Origin: Oceanospirillaceae bacterium
GTDB taxonomy: Bacteria; Pseudomonadota; Gammaproteobacteria; Pseudomonadales; Balneatricaceae
Length of the DNA: 49,614 nucleotides
Reading direction: 5' to 3'
NCBI GenBank assembly: GCA_013215445.1
Contig: JABSRA010000031.1
Span: 1 to 49,614 of the forward strand
The translations under genes and the position numbers were made by a program. The notes under the pieces are model-generated. The model worked only from the letters and a program-made list of their open reading frames with translations. It had not been told where the DNA came from and made no database searches. How positions within the stretch are numbered: the stretch's first letter is position 1; each line of letters starts with the position of its first letter. Shown piece after piece: positions 17,810-26,183 of the stretch.

Positions 17810-19204
17810 TCAGAGTACTTTACCTGGATTCATTATATTGAGTGGATCTAGGGCGGTTTTAATCAATTTCATCAAATTGATAGCTTGTGGTAGTTCTTGC
17901 ACTAAGTACTCTTTTTTTCCTAGACCAATACCGTGCTCCCCGGTACAAGTACCCTCCATTTGTAGCGCTCTATTGATTAATCGCTTGTTAAAGTCATCCA
18001 CTAACTGCATTTCTTGCGGGTCTTCGGGAAACACACTCAGTGCCACGTGGAAATTTCCATCACCGACATGTCCGATAATCGGCATGTTCATGCCAGTACT
18101 TGCAATGTCTTGTTTGGTTTGCAAAATACATTCCGTGAGTCTAGAAATAGGCACACAAACATCCGTAGATAATATTTTTGATCCGGGGCGCTGTGCCAGT
18201 GCAGCGTATGCAAAGTCGTGCCTTGCACGCCAGAGTTTAGTGCGCTCCTCTGTTTTTAATGCCCACTGAAAATCATTCCCACCAAGCTCTACTGCCAATT
18301 CTTGCACTGTCGCCGCCTGTTCTTTTACCGACAGGTCCGTGCCGTGGAACTCTAAAAACAGGTGCGGTGTATGAGCATATCCCAAATCGCTGTGATCATT
18401 AATGGTTTTTATTGCCGCTTCGTCGAGCAACTCTATACGAGCGATAGGTATACCCATTTGTATCGTTTCTATCACACAGTCGATAGCGCCCTGCAGAGAA
18501 TCAAAACCACATACTGCAGCTGCTATACTCTCGGGGATGGCATGCAATTTTAAAGTTACCTCACAGACAACACCTAGCGTACCCTCAGAGCCGACAAACA
18601 ACCGGGTTAAATCATACCCCGCCGCTGACTTACGCGCCCTAGTACTGGTTTTCACAATGCTTCCATCGCTAGTAACCACCGTCAAACTCAATACCGCCTC
18701 TCGCATGGTGCCGTATCGCACTGCATTGGTGCCCGATGCTCTGGTCGCTACCATTCCTCCTATTGAAGCATTAGCCCCTGGATCCACTGGAAAAAACAGC
18801 CCGGTATCTCGCAAATATTCATTTAGTTCCCTGCGGGTAACACCTGCTTGCACTGTACAGTCCATGTCTTGAGCGTTGACTCGGATGATGTTATTCATAG
18901 CACTCATATCAATGCACAAGCCTCCATAGATGGCATTGACACCACCCTCTAGAGCAGTGCCAGTGCCAAACGGGATAACGGGCATCATATGCTTGGCACA
19001 CACTTTAACGATTTGAGAAACTTCTTCTATGTCATTGGGAAACGCTACAGCATCTGGAGCAGATGGCGGGTGAAAAGATTCATCTTGGGAGTGGTGATCT
19101 CGAATGGCTTTACTAGTAGTCAGTCGATCTTCCAGTAGCAGGGCCAATTCAGCAATGGCGTCTCTAAAATTTATTTTAGTACTAACTTCACTATTTATTG
19201 GCAT
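17810..19204 (-). CDS. FAD-binding D-lactate dehydrogenase / glycolate oxidase-type protein
   Basis: This 464-residue protein resembles mitochondrial-type D-lactate dehydrogenase. The FAD-binding domain contains VIPFGTGTALEGG, a pyrophosphate-binding loop, VDPGANASIGGMVATRASGTNAVRYGTM, and GSEGTLGVVCEVTLKL. The C-terminal domain carries PIIGHVGDGNFHV, with the metal-binding histidines, and CTGEHGIGLGKKEYL. It oxidises D-2-hydroxy acids and passes electrons to quinone or cytochrome; D-lactate is the most likely substrate. No glcE/glcF partner is present, which argues for a single-subunit enzyme rather than glycolate oxidase. It diverges from the unknown gene at 19407. Confidence 0.88.
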   Translation of the reverse strand: MPINSEVSTKINFRDAIAELALLLEDRLTTSKAIRDHHSQDESFHPPSAPDAVAFPNDIEEVSQIVKVCAKHMMPVIPFGTGTALEGGVNAIYGGLCIDMSAMNNIIRVNAQDMDCTVQAGVTRRELNEYLRDTGLFFPVDPGANASIGGMVATRASGTNAVRYGTMREAVLSLTVVTSDGSIVKTSTRARKSAAGYDLTRLFVGSEGTLGVVCEVTLKLHAIPESIAAAVCGFDSLQGAIDCVIETIQMGIPIARIELLDEAAIKTINDHSDLGYAHTPHLFLEFHGTDLSVKEQAATVQELAVELGGNDFQWALKTEERTKLWRARHDFAYAALAQRPGSKILSTDVCVPISRLTECILQTKQDIASTGMNMPIIGHVGDGNFHVALSVFPEDPQEMQLVDDFNKRLINRALQMEGTCTGEHGIGLGKKEYLVQELPQAINLMKLIKTALDPLNIMNPGKVL

Positions 19205-19406
19205 TGGCCGCTCATCTTATATTGTTGTTTTTTTGATATTAACAGAGTATTTACGGCCTTTATAGAAACACTTAAAAAGATAATTCAATTTTCTATGTTT
19301 ACTGCACAGGCGGTGCATTTTTTATCATTGGCGTTGCAAATTATGCCAGTGATTATTTATTGACGACTATGCTATTTTTACTTTTTTATCCACTGGCAGA
19401 TATAAA

Positions 19407-20438
19407 GTGCAAAAAAACTTTCCAGGTCACAATAATATTATTGCGTTACAGCAGAGAGAATCGCAGTTAAGCAACGCCCCACTAATCGAATTTGACAATG
19501 GTCACAGCTGCATCCCCCAACAATATTTAACCTTTTCACACACCCGAGAAAGTGTCGAGAGCATTGTACTAGATATTCAGTACTCTGATAATTATCCGAT
19601 TTTTGTCTGCGCAGATCACCGCCAGTTTTATATCCAAATAGGTATTATTGGCCAAGATAATTACCCATATCCAAATGCCAGCGCCCAGGCCAAAATTGTC
19701 TACGGCAGAAAATGGAGAGTAGAGCCTATGCTTCCTACCTCTGAAATCATTCAGACTGTATATTTAGCGATTGTGGTGGCGAGAGAGCACGAGATAAGAG
19801 AACTGTTTCGCATTCAATATAAAGGGGCTATCACAACCCCGTTTAACAACCATCAAGACCTACCAGCACTCGCCCATATACAGGCAGAATTTCAAAACAA
19901 CCCTTTTCAACCTGCCAGCAAAACACAGCTAAAACAGCTGCTTTTAACCATTAGCTATGATGGTGCAACCTTTGATTTACGGCGTTTAGAGCAACTGGAC
20001 AATCGACACTGGCTGTTTGAGATACAACTAGATGTACCGGCACAATCCAGCTTGCAACACCGCTATGGCGACTCGGACATGATACTGACGTTTTTATTAA
20101 AAGAGTGCTCTATCAATGCTCTTTTGCACGAATTAATGGCACAGCTATTAAGGGAGTCTCGACATCAAGTAGCGGAGAATTTCCGCTATCAAGGCTTTCG
20201 ACGCTTTAGTCGAAAAAATGCAGCGCTAACCTTTTCGAAGCTATCGACACAAATGCGTAAAAAAACTATTAAGCATTCCCTAGAAAGCTTTAATCAAGAG
20301 GTAGAGTTCAGTAACGATAGCATCGACCAGACTCGCATCCCGCAAGTACACAACGGCCCTCTGGCAGAAAAAATCGCCAAGTGTCTCGCTGCTCACCCAA
20401 ACATTAAAGGGTTCTTGCCAAATTTCACTAAGGCATAA
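19407..20438 (+). CDS. Conserved-looking protein of unknown function
   Basis: The 343-residue frame starts at GTG 19407. There is no signal peptide or membrane segment. The first 170 residues appear to form a beta-rich domain, including KIVYGRKWRVEPMLPTSEII and a helix VAREHEIRELFRIQ. A second domain (about 175-270) has LLLTISYDGATFDLRRLEQL, and the last 90 residues are basic and helical (RRFSRKNAALTF, MRKKTIKH). I do not recognise the family. Codon use matches the neighbours and the frame is long, so it is a real gene. It is divergent from the dehydrogenase and convergent with the LysR gene. Confidence 0.7.
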   Translation: MQKNFPGHNNIIALQQRESQLSNAPLIEFDNGHSCIPQQYLTFSHTRESVESIVLDIQYSDNYPIFVCADHRQFYIQIGIIGQDNYPYPNASAQAKIVYGRKWRVEPMLPTSEIIQTVYLAIVVAREHEIRELFRIQYKGAITTPFNNHQDLPALAHIQAEFQNNPFQPASKTQLKQLLLTISYDGATFDLRRLEQLDNRHWLFEIQLDVPAQSSLQHRYGDSDMILTFLLKECSINALLHELMAQLLRESRHQVAENFRYQGFRRFSRKNAALTFSKLSTQMRKKTIKHSLESFNQEVEFSNDSIDQTRIPQVHNGPLAEKIAKCLAAHPNIKGFLPNFTKA

Positions 20439-20604
20439 GGTTCTCGAAATAATACCAGGCTACTTGACGGGGCTAATAGGCTCGTTGCGAGAGCGCTGAG
20501 ATGTTTGATGTCATAGCTAGACGTTGAGTCATGCTAAATAACAGCGCTAGTGAGAATCAGCAGTGAATATTTGTTGCTGGGTTGGTACTCGCTAATGCGC
20601 CTAA

Positions 20605-21483
20605 CTAAATCCTGCCGGCTATAACATCCACATTCTCAAGCAGTTTTTGACTCATAAAATTAACAAAGCTTTGGGTTTTGAGGTTATCCCGTAAATCCGG
20701 GTGGCGCAGCACCCATAAATCAAACTTCGCCTCACTAGTATAGGGAGGAATTCGTACCAAACTAGGGTCCTTATCACCCAGAAAGCAGGGTAGGATAGCC
20801 ACCCCCATACCCTCTCGACAGGCACTCACTTGCAGTGCAGCACTAACAATTTTGTGTTTAGCCGACAGTCTTGGATACTCTTTTGCTATTTTCCCCACCG
20901 GTCTACGGTTTTTATCGTTCCAACCGATCCATGATTGAGCTGCCAACCACTGTTCATCTAACATTAGTTCTCTGCAACTGGCGCTGATATAACAAGCGCG
21001 ATGAATAGTCGCCAATTTTCGTCCGATTAGATGCTCTGGTGGAGTATGGCAAAGTCTAAATGCAACATCCGCCTCACGATTAGTCAGATTAAAAGCTTTG
21101 GTTGAATCCAGTATTTCCATTTCTATGTGCGGATGAAGTCGACAAAATTCAGCAAACCACGGCATCAATAAATCTTGCGCGATCACATCTGGCATTGTGA
21201 CTCTTAGCTCTCCAGAGAGCGAAGTGTCTTTCCCGTCTATTTTTCTCTGCACACTATTGAGCCGCTCTTCTAAATGACAGGCTTCTGTGAATATTTGATG
21301 GCCCATCAAGGTACGCTCATAGCCTTTGTGCGAGCGTTCAAACAACCTCTGCCCTAAATTTTTTTCGAAGCTGTTGATACGTCTAGAAACGGTGGCGTGG
21401 TTAACCTCCAACACTTTCGCTGCCGCTCGAATAGAGCCGGTGCGTGCAACCGCAAGAAAATATTTTAAATCATCCCAGTTCAA
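20605..21483 (-). CDS. LysR-family transcriptional regulator
   Basis: This 292-residue protein has the N-terminal winged helix MNWDDLKYFLAVARTGSIRAAAKVL, then NHATVSRRINSFEKNLGQRLFERSHKGYERT, followed by a substrate-binding domain with GELRVTMPDVIAQDLL. It diverges from the SRPBCC gene across about 130 bp, the classic arrangement for a LysR protein controlling its neighbour. The effector is unknown. Confidence 0.92.
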   Translation of the reverse strand: MNWDDLKYFLAVARTGSIRAAAKVLEVNHATVSRRINSFEKNLGQRLFERSHKGYERTLMGHQIFTEACHLEERLNSVQRKIDGKDTSLSGELRVTMPDVIAQDLLMPWFAEFCRLHPHIEMEILDSTKAFNLTNREADVAFRLCHTPPEHLIGRKLATIHRACYISASCRELMLDEQWLAAQSWIGWNDKNRRPVGKIAKEYPRLSAKHKIVSAALQVSACREGMGVAILPCFLGDKDPSLVRIPPYTSEAKFDLWVLRHPDLRDNLKTQSFVNFMSQKLLENVDVIAGRI

Positions 21484-21616
21484 ACTACACCTCTGACTCG
21501 ATCAAATACGCAAAACAAGGATAAAAAACGCACCAATAATTTGCATTATTTACCCATTATTTCTATCTGACACTTAGTTTATCATAAGTTCATCACTAAA
21601 CACTGAGGAATAAATC

Positions 21617-22141
21617 ATGAGCCAAACCCATACCAGTGCTAAGCCACAAGCTAAACCTAGCCGTGGGAAAAACGCCGTACCTAGCATCTCTGGAGAATTT
21701 CAAGTCATCGCTAACTTGATCATCAATGCCGACATTAAAGACACCTGGAAAGTACTTGAAGATTTTTATGATGTGCACGTGTGGGCACCCGGAGTCAGTC
21801 AATCACACGCAATTAATGACCTACCACTGGGAGTAGGCGCGGGACGATATTGTAAACTGGACGATTTTGGCGCAATAGAAGAACACATAACCCACTGGCA
21901 ACCCGGCGCTGGTTTTATCTATAAAATAACGCCTTTGGGGCCTCTAGACAACGCCGTTAGTAGCTGGCAGCTCACCTCTTTGGCAGACAGTCAGACCCTG
22001 TTGGAAGTCGTGCTCAAATACGACATCCGCTTTGGCCTGTTTGGTACATTTATGCACAAACTAATTATGCGTAATAAACTCGAGAAAGCGTTACCAGAGA
22101 CTTTGCAGGCGGTAAAGAAACGAGTGGAATTATTGGCCTAA
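21617..22141 (+). CDS. SRPBCC (polyketide cyclase/START-like) family protein
   Basis: This 174-residue protein starts at ATG 21617 after TGAGGA. The domain begins at about residue 28 with VIANLIINADIKDTWKVLEDFYDVHVWAPGV, the typical first strand and helix of ligand-binding SRPBCC proteins. GAGRYCKLDDFGAIEEHITHW and WQLTSLADSQTLLEVVLKYDI follow, and it ends in the long helix ETLQAVKKRVELL. The ligand is unknown. It is divergent from LysR and likely under its control. An unusual intergenic repeat begins directly after its stop. Confidence 0.85.
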   Translation: MSQTHTSAKPQAKPSRGKNAVPSISGEFQVIANLIINADIKDTWKVLEDFYDVHVWAPGVSQSHAINDLPLGVGAGRYCKLDDFGAIEEHITHWQPGAGFIYKITPLGPLDNAVSSWQLTSLADSQTLLEVVLKYDIRFGLFGTFMHKLIMRNKLEKALPETLQAVKKRVELLA

Positions 22142-22296
22142 AGAAGTAGCGATAAGCCCAGAAATATCCTCTGTGCTTCTTCCAACGAAAATCTAAGCGG
22201 TTAAAATCTATGCAGAGCAACACATTGATCCGCGGAGGAACAGACGTGAATGGCGAGTCCTTTAGCTGCGTTCTGACACAGTAACTAAAGATGAAT
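22142..22296. repeat. Diverged intergenic repeat, copy 1
   Basis: About 150 bp directly after the SRPBCC stop align, at an estimated two-thirds identity, with 44291-44448. Shared blocks are AGTAGCGA..TAAGCCC, a TCCTYTGTGCYTTCT-like stretch, CTAAGCGGT, CCGCG..AGAAC and GTGAATRGCGAGTCCTTTA. On the minus strand copy 1 has an open frame of about 44 codons that is not kept intact in copy 2. It appears to be a decayed dispersed element rather than part of either adjacent gene. Confidence 0.7.
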
Positions 22297-22321
22297 AGGA
22301 CTAGCGCTCTCGGCTAGTCCT
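22297..22321. terminator. Hairpin between convergent SRPBCC and peroxiredoxin genes
   Basis: AGGACTAGC and GCTAGTCCT pair perfectly around 7 nt. No T-run follows on either strand, so it may be a weak bidirectional terminator or part of the repeat unit. Confidence 0.4.
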
Positions 22322-22354
22322 GCACTAGCCAAGAACAACTGCTGTAAATCTCAG

Positions 22355-23089
22355 TTAACGGTCCAGCCATTGCTCTAATTCATCGGCACCGCCAATCAGC
22401 TCACCATCGACAAAGATTTGGGGGGTAGAGGCCTTTCCTGATAAAGCCTGAAGGCTAATATTAGTCAAGCCATTTTTACCTAGCTCGATCTCCTCAAAGG
22501 ACAATCCCCGCTGCTCTAAAGCAGCTTTTGCGCGACTACAATGCCCACAATTCGCCTTGGTAATCATGCTTATACTGCTTGGCTTTTGCGCCTCTGGATT
22601 AAGATAATCTAGTAGGGTATCGGCATCTGAAACTTCAAATGGATCGCCGGGCAAATCGGCTTCAATGAACATTTTTTCTATCTTACCATCACGTACTAAC
22701 ATAGCGTAACGCCAAGAGCGCTGGCCAAAACCTAGGTCATTTTTATCAACCAACATACCCATTTCACGAGTAAAATCACCATTGCCGTCCGGCAGGAACT
22801 CAATATTGTTTACATTTTGCGCGTCAGCCCAAGCATTCATTACAAACGTATCATTAACAGAAACACAGATAATGCGGTCGATAGCATTTTTGGCAAATAC
22901 CGGCGCCAATTCATTATATCGGGGCAAATGACTGCTCGAACAAGTCGGGGTGAATGCTCCGGGGAGTGAAAAAACGATTACATTTTGATTTTTAAATAGC
23001 GTACTGGTATTAATTTTTTTCCATTGGCCTGCAACGATGGAGTTGACTTCAACGTCTGGGACTTGCTGACCTTCTCTATTTTCAAACAT
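22355..23089 (-). CDS. Hybrid peroxiredoxin-glutaredoxin (Prx5-Grx fusion)
   Basis: This 244-residue fusion enzyme has a Prx5-type domain at residues 1-165, with the peroxidatic cysteine C50 in GAFTPTCSSSHLPRY. A glutaredoxin domain at 172-244 carries the CGHC site (C181, C184), TPQIFVDGELIGG and a final helix. Such hybrids reduce hydrogen and alkyl peroxides with glutathione directly, the Grx half recycling the Prx half. It is cytoplasmic. The gene has its own probable promoter with a strong inverted repeat (23110-23133) and lies downstream of the DUF1289 gene. Confidence 0.95.
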   Translation of the reverse strand: MFENREGQQVPDVEVNSIVAGQWKKINTSTLFKNQNVIVFSLPGAFTPTCSSSHLPRYNELAPVFAKNAIDRIICVSVNDTFVMNAWADAQNVNNIEFLPDGNGDFTREMGMLVDKNDLGFGQRSWRYAMLVRDGKIEKMFIEADLPGDPFEVSDADTLLDYLNPEAQKPSSISMITKANCGHCSRAKAALEQRGLSFEEIELGKNGLTNISLQALSGKASTPQIFVDGELIGGADELEQWLDR

Positions 23090-23109
23090 TTTAACCTACC
23101 TTTTGATGA

Positions 23110-23133
23110 CTCATTTCGATTGAAATGAGTATA
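23110..23133 (-). promoter_or_regulatory. Inverted repeat and -10 box upstream of the Prx-Grx gene
   Basis: CTCATTTC and GAAATGAG (23110-23129) are perfect 8-bp arms around GATT, about 20 nt before the start codon. On the minus strand TATACT (23128-23133) abuts it. TTATCA lies 18 bp further upstream as a weak -35. The repeat could be an operator for an oxidative-stress regulator or a leader hairpin. Confidence 0.5.
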
Positions 23134-23189
23134 CAAAAAGCACGTGAATTATGATAATTAATTAAAATTATATATCTGATAGGGAAAAA

Positions 23190-23411
23190 CTATTCTCCGC
23201 TGCTGTCCGATGACAAACCCCGCTGTTTCTTACGCTCGGCGACCGCCATTAATATTTGTCGTCGCATTGGGTTATCAAGACTAGACCAACGGCAAATTTC
23301 GTCCAAAGAGCGCAGACAACCCAGACATATGTCTCGGTCATCCAGGCAACAATTCCTAATACAAGGTGAGGTGATAGTGGTCACTGTCTGATCCCGCTTT
23401 TCCATCCTCAT
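23190..23411 (-). CDS. DUF1289 Cys-rich small protein
   Basis: This 73-residue protein shows the DUF1289 pattern SPCIRNCCLDDRDICLGCLRSLDEICRW. Its closely spaced cysteines probably bind zinc or an iron-sulfur centre. The C-terminus is basic. The function is unknown in all members I know of. It lies 20 nt after the nfeD-like gene on the same strand and may be the third gene of that operon. Confidence 0.85.
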   Translation of the reverse strand: MRMEKRDQTVTTITSPCIRNCCLDDRDICLGCLRSLDEICRWSSLDNPMRRQILMAVAERKKQRGLSSDSSGE

Positions 23412-23430
23412 ACACCGTTGCAGATTTGGG

Positions 23431-23883
23431 CTAAACTTGTTGGACTTTCATTTTACCGACACCTACTTCAACCACTTCAACATCCGTTCCCTGTTTTAAA
23501 GGTGCATCACTGGATACTTTCCAGTTAATGCCCGAATACTGATGATCAACAGTGCCATTTTGTTCCAAGTCTTGCGCTAGTCTAAACCGGTGGCCAATAA
23601 AATCATTGGTTACCGGTTTTGTGTCCACGTTATTTTGCATGCGTTTCAGCGGCTGCCACAATAACAGTGCACTGATACTGCTAATAATGGCAACCCCAAT
23701 CAACGCATTGGTAGAATCCACGGCAATTAGCGTACTGAAAAACAGCAATCCGGTGCCAATACATCCCACCCCTAAGAAAAACAAAAAGAAGGTTGAAAAG
23801 CCCAGCACCAATACTTCCAATACCAGTAACAGCAGTCCTATTACCAATAAGAATTCGGCCATATTCTGGTAAAAGATATCCAT
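23431..23883 (-). CDS. NfeD-like membrane protein, YbbJ type
   Basis: This 150-residue protein has hydrophobic segments around residues 8-27, 30-50 and 57-76. A soluble OB-fold-like C-terminal domain follows (FIGHRFRLAQDLEQNGTVDHQYSGINW ... VEVVEVGVGKMKV). This is the short NfeD class without the protease domain. It starts on a one-base overlap (TAATG) with the qmcA stop. NfeD and SPFH proteins occur together widely and act as a pair in membrane microdomain or quality-control functions. Confidence 0.9.
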   Translation of the reverse strand: MDIFYQNMAEFLLVIGLLLLVLEVLVLGFSTFFLFFLGVGCIGTGLLFFSTLIAVDSTNALIGVAIISSISALLLWQPLKRMQNNVDTKPVTNDFIGHRFRLAQDLEQNGTVDHQYSGINWKVSSDAPLKQGTDVEVVEVGVGKMKVQQV

Positions 23884-24833
23884 TATGCCCCCTTGTTTAA
23901 GGTATTTATAATGGTCATTGCCTGAGCCACTACACTGGAGACATCGGTAGCAGAGTCGGGGAGAAGAACCACGGTAGATTCTTTCGCTATCGCCTGTTTC
24001 GCTTCGATCGCCTTAGTCGCCAAATCTAGTTGGATAGCTTTTTGTCCCTCTTCCGTTTTCGCCGCATCACCGACGGTGATCAAGGCTTCAGCTTGTGCTA
24101 GCGCCACTGCGACTATCGCCTTGGCTTCGCCCTCTGCCCTTAACACTTGCTGGGCCTTATCCGCTTCTGCCGCTAGCACTTGTGCTTGCTTTTGGCCCTC
24201 TGCAACGTTGATCGCCGATTGTCTGTCACCTTCGGATTCTAATATCTGGGCACGTTTTACTCGCTCGGCTTTCATTTGCGCTTCCATCGCCTCCATGATG
24301 GTGACGGGTGGCACGATATCTTTAATTTCATAGCGCAAAACTTGCACGCCCCAGGGCTCGGCCGCCTTGTTGATAGACTCTACAATATTGACATTGAGCT
24401 TATCTCGCTCTTCAAAGGTCTTATCCAACTCCATTTTTCCCAGTTCAGAACGCATTGTAGTCTGTGCCAATTGCACCACGGCAAAACTATAATCTTCCAC
24501 CCCATAAGTGGCTTTATAAGGGTCTAATACTCTGAAGTACAGCACGCCATCTACAGTGAGGGTAATGTTATCTTTGGTGATAGCTCCCTGACTCGGAACA
24601 TCGATAGCCTGCTCTTTCAACGAGCGATCCGCTGCCACCTTATCGATGAATGGCGTGATAAAGTTAAGTCCGGCCTCTCGACTGGACTGAAACTTGCCAA
24701 ATCTTTCGATGACGAAAGAGCGGTTTTGCGGGACAAACAGAATCGCTGATTTAAGCAAAACCACCACTAAAACCAGCACCACAAACTGCCAAGTAAACAC
24801 AAACACCAATAACATTTCAATCAATACGTCCAT
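23883..24833 (-). CDS. qmcA: SPFH/band 7 (stomatin-like) membrane protein QmcA
   Basis: The 316-residue protein has an N-terminal membrane helix at about 12-34. The SPFH domain follows (VPQNRSFVIERFGKFQSSREAGLNFITPFIDKV) with the conserved LDKTFEERDKLN and the band 7 phrase WGVQVLRYEIKDIVPP. A long alanine/glutamine/glutamate-rich coiled coil follows (AERVKRAQILESEGDRQSAINVAEGQKQAQVLAAEADKAQ). Such proteins oligomerise in the inner membrane and form scaffold rings with FtsH or NfeD partners. It is translationally coupled to the nfeD-like gene, as in the E. coli qmcA-ybbJ pair. Confidence 0.93.
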   Translation of the reverse strand: MDVLIEMLLVFVFTWQFVVLVLVVVLLKSAILFVPQNRSFVIERFGKFQSSREAGLNFITPFIDKVAADRSLKEQAIDVPSQGAITKDNITLTVDGVLYFRVLDPYKATYGVEDYSFAVVQLAQTTMRSELGKMELDKTFEERDKLNVNIVESINKAAEPWGVQVLRYEIKDIVPPVTIMEAMEAQMKAERVKRAQILESEGDRQSAINVAEGQKQAQVLAAEADKAQQVLRAEGEAKAIVAVALAQAEALITVGDAAKTEEGQKAIQLDLATKAIEAKQAIAKESTVVLLPDSATDVSSVVAQAMTIINTLNKGA

Positions 24834-24914
24834 TTTTTACATCCCTAATATTGCAGCATTACTGCTTTGATTATAATAATTTTTGTGATCTTTTTTGCAT
24901 CTACTGAGTCTTAC

Positions 24915-25373
24915 TCAATGATCTTTAATATTTTCCATCACCACAAAGGTACTGCTGTGCATGACAAAAGGTAAATTGGATAAGGTCTCTCCTAAAAACT
25001 TGCGATAACTTTCCATATCCGTGGTGCGGACTTTCAACAAATAGTCAAAATTGGAGGCTATCATATGGCACTGTTCTACTTCAGGTATTAGTCTAACCGC
25101 TTGGTTAAAAGAATCTAGTGCATTAGTTTTGGTATCACTTAAGGTCACTTGTACAAAAGCGACATGAGACTCGCCTAATTTCGCCCGGTCTACCAGCAAG
25201 CTATATCCTAGTATGAACCCCTGCTGTTCCAGCTTATCCATGCGCACTTTACAGGGCGTTTTAGACAGTCCGACCACATCCGCCAATTCTGTGACGCTGA
25301 TTCGAGAGTTTTTTTGTAATTCACGAATAATCGCTCTGTCAAACTTGTCTAATTTACTCATACCTTCAACCAT
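24915..25373 (-). CDS. Lrp/AsnC-family transcriptional regulator
   Basis: This 152-residue regulator has an N-terminal helix-turn-helix (LDKFDRAIIRELQKNSRISVTELADVVGLSKTPCKVRMDKLE). It then has the RAM ligand-binding domain (ESHVAFVQVTLSD, CHMIASNFDYLLKVRTTDMESYRKFL). SKTPC in the recognition helix is typical of the Lrp/PutR/BkdR branch, which senses amino acids. No amino acid catabolic gene is next to it, so the target is unknown. The start could be the internal Met5. Confidence 0.9.
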   Translation of the reverse strand: MVEGMSKLDKFDRAIIRELQKNSRISVTELADVVGLSKTPCKVRMDKLEQQGFILGYSLLVDRAKLGESHVAFVQVTLSDTKTNALDSFNQAVRLIPEVEQCHMIASNFDYLLKVRTTDMESYRKFLGETLSNLPFVMHSSTFVVMENIKDH

Positions 25374-25449
25374 ACTGTGGTGTGTTCTAAAAAATTAATG
25401 AGCGCTTTCAAGTATCAATATTAACAGAAAACATTCACACCCGAGGATA

Positions 25450-25473
25450 ACCCATCGATATTTATCGATGGGT
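25450..25473. repeat. 11-bp perfect inverted repeat between DUF1127 and Lrp genes
   Basis: ACCCATCGATA (25450-25460) and TATCGATGGGT (25463-25473) are exact complements around TT. No T-run follows on either strand. It lies upstream of the Lrp/AsnC gene and downstream of the DUF1127 gene, so an operator and an end-of-transcript hairpin are both possible. Confidence 0.65.
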
Positions 25474-25527
25474 GCTGTGCTTTAAATAGCTGTAGTGATT
25501 GCAGCACATAAACAACCACTACTCACT

Positions 25528-25773
25528 TTAACCACCAGTGTCTAGCAGTTCCTTGGGGATGAAGACAACCTCATTGCCAGCTTGCTTGCCCTCTTTAACT
25601 GTCTCCAATAGCGGCGCTTTATTAATAGGATAGATGACACCGCCGTCACGATATATTCCAATATCTTTGAGTAACTCATCGCTGAGATGTTCAACTGAAT
25701 GATAGGGGCTGGGTGAAAAAAGATATTTATTAAGTGCTTTAAAGCCATTGTACGCTAAGGATAATATTGTCAT
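25528..25773 (-). CDS. DUF1127 small protein
   Basis: The 81-residue frame from ATG 25773 is preferred over a longer frame because GGAGAAAATC sits just before it and because upstream codons run through a large inverted repeat. The segment VEHLSDELLKDIGIYRDGG (residues 27-45) fits the DUF1127 motif of short basic/acidic helical proteins found in stress and RNA-turnover contexts. A non-homologous tail of about 35 residues (VIYPINKAPLLETVKEG ...) follows. The molecular role is not known. Confidence 0.75.
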   Translation of the reverse strand: MTILSLAYNGFKALNKYLFSPSPYHSVEHLSDELLKDIGIYRDGGVIYPINKAPLLETVKEGKQAGNEVVFIPKELLDTGG

Positions 25774-25830
25774 GATTTTCTCCGTTATTAAATAGAACCG
25801 GAGAACAGTAGCGACAAACTGATACTTACC

Positions 25831-25861
25831 AATAATGCCGCACTGTCTCTGCGGCATTATT
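25831..25861. repeat. Perfect 12-bp inverted repeat upstream of the DUF1127 gene
   Basis: AATAATGCCGCA (25831-25842) and TGCGGCATTATT (25850-25861) are exact complements with a 7-nt loop, about 58 nt before the start codon. No T-run follows. It is either a leader hairpin or a large operator. Confidence 0.75.
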
Positions 25862-26117
25862 GTTCAAATTATGCGGGAATTTTTATTCCCATCGCAGAAC
25901 CTAATACACACACACAGCAACTAATCCATGTTCGATACATGGTATTCTGTTGTCGGGCATTGTGATTATTTAGGTTATGTTGCATAGTTTTCACATTTTA
26001 AGGAATTTAATTATCTCGTTCGAGATGCTGGAAATAATAGCCTAGTCCAGTGGAGAATAGCAATACAATATTCGCCTAGTTTTTGCTTAATTTTCTGTTT
26101 ATTATCAAAATTAATTT
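25862..26117. other. Gene-free stretch between DUF1127 and ushA
   Basis: No ORF with coding character is present. Two short inverted repeats are visible: CCATGT/ACATGG at 25926-25942 and ATCTCG/CGAGAT at 26013-26026. It must hold the DUF1127 promoter, for which I see no near-consensus boxes. Confidence 0.5.
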
Positions 26118-26152
26118 AAAAAAAAGGGCGATAACGTTAACCGCTATCACCC
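26118..26152 (-). terminator. Intrinsic terminator of ushA
   Basis: On the minus strand GGGTGATAGCG and CGTTATCGCCC pair over 11 positions with two wobbles around a short loop, followed by eight T. It lies about 30 nt after the ushA stop. Confidence 0.85.
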
Positions 26153-26183
26153 TTGCTGTCTGTTCTTTTGCTAAGTAATTTGC

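Noticed and set aside
22147..22285. A possible small protein on the minus strand of repeat copy 1
   Set aside because: The frame has no clear start or ribosome site and is broken by frame shifts in copy 2, so coding function is not supported; it is reported as a repeat instead.
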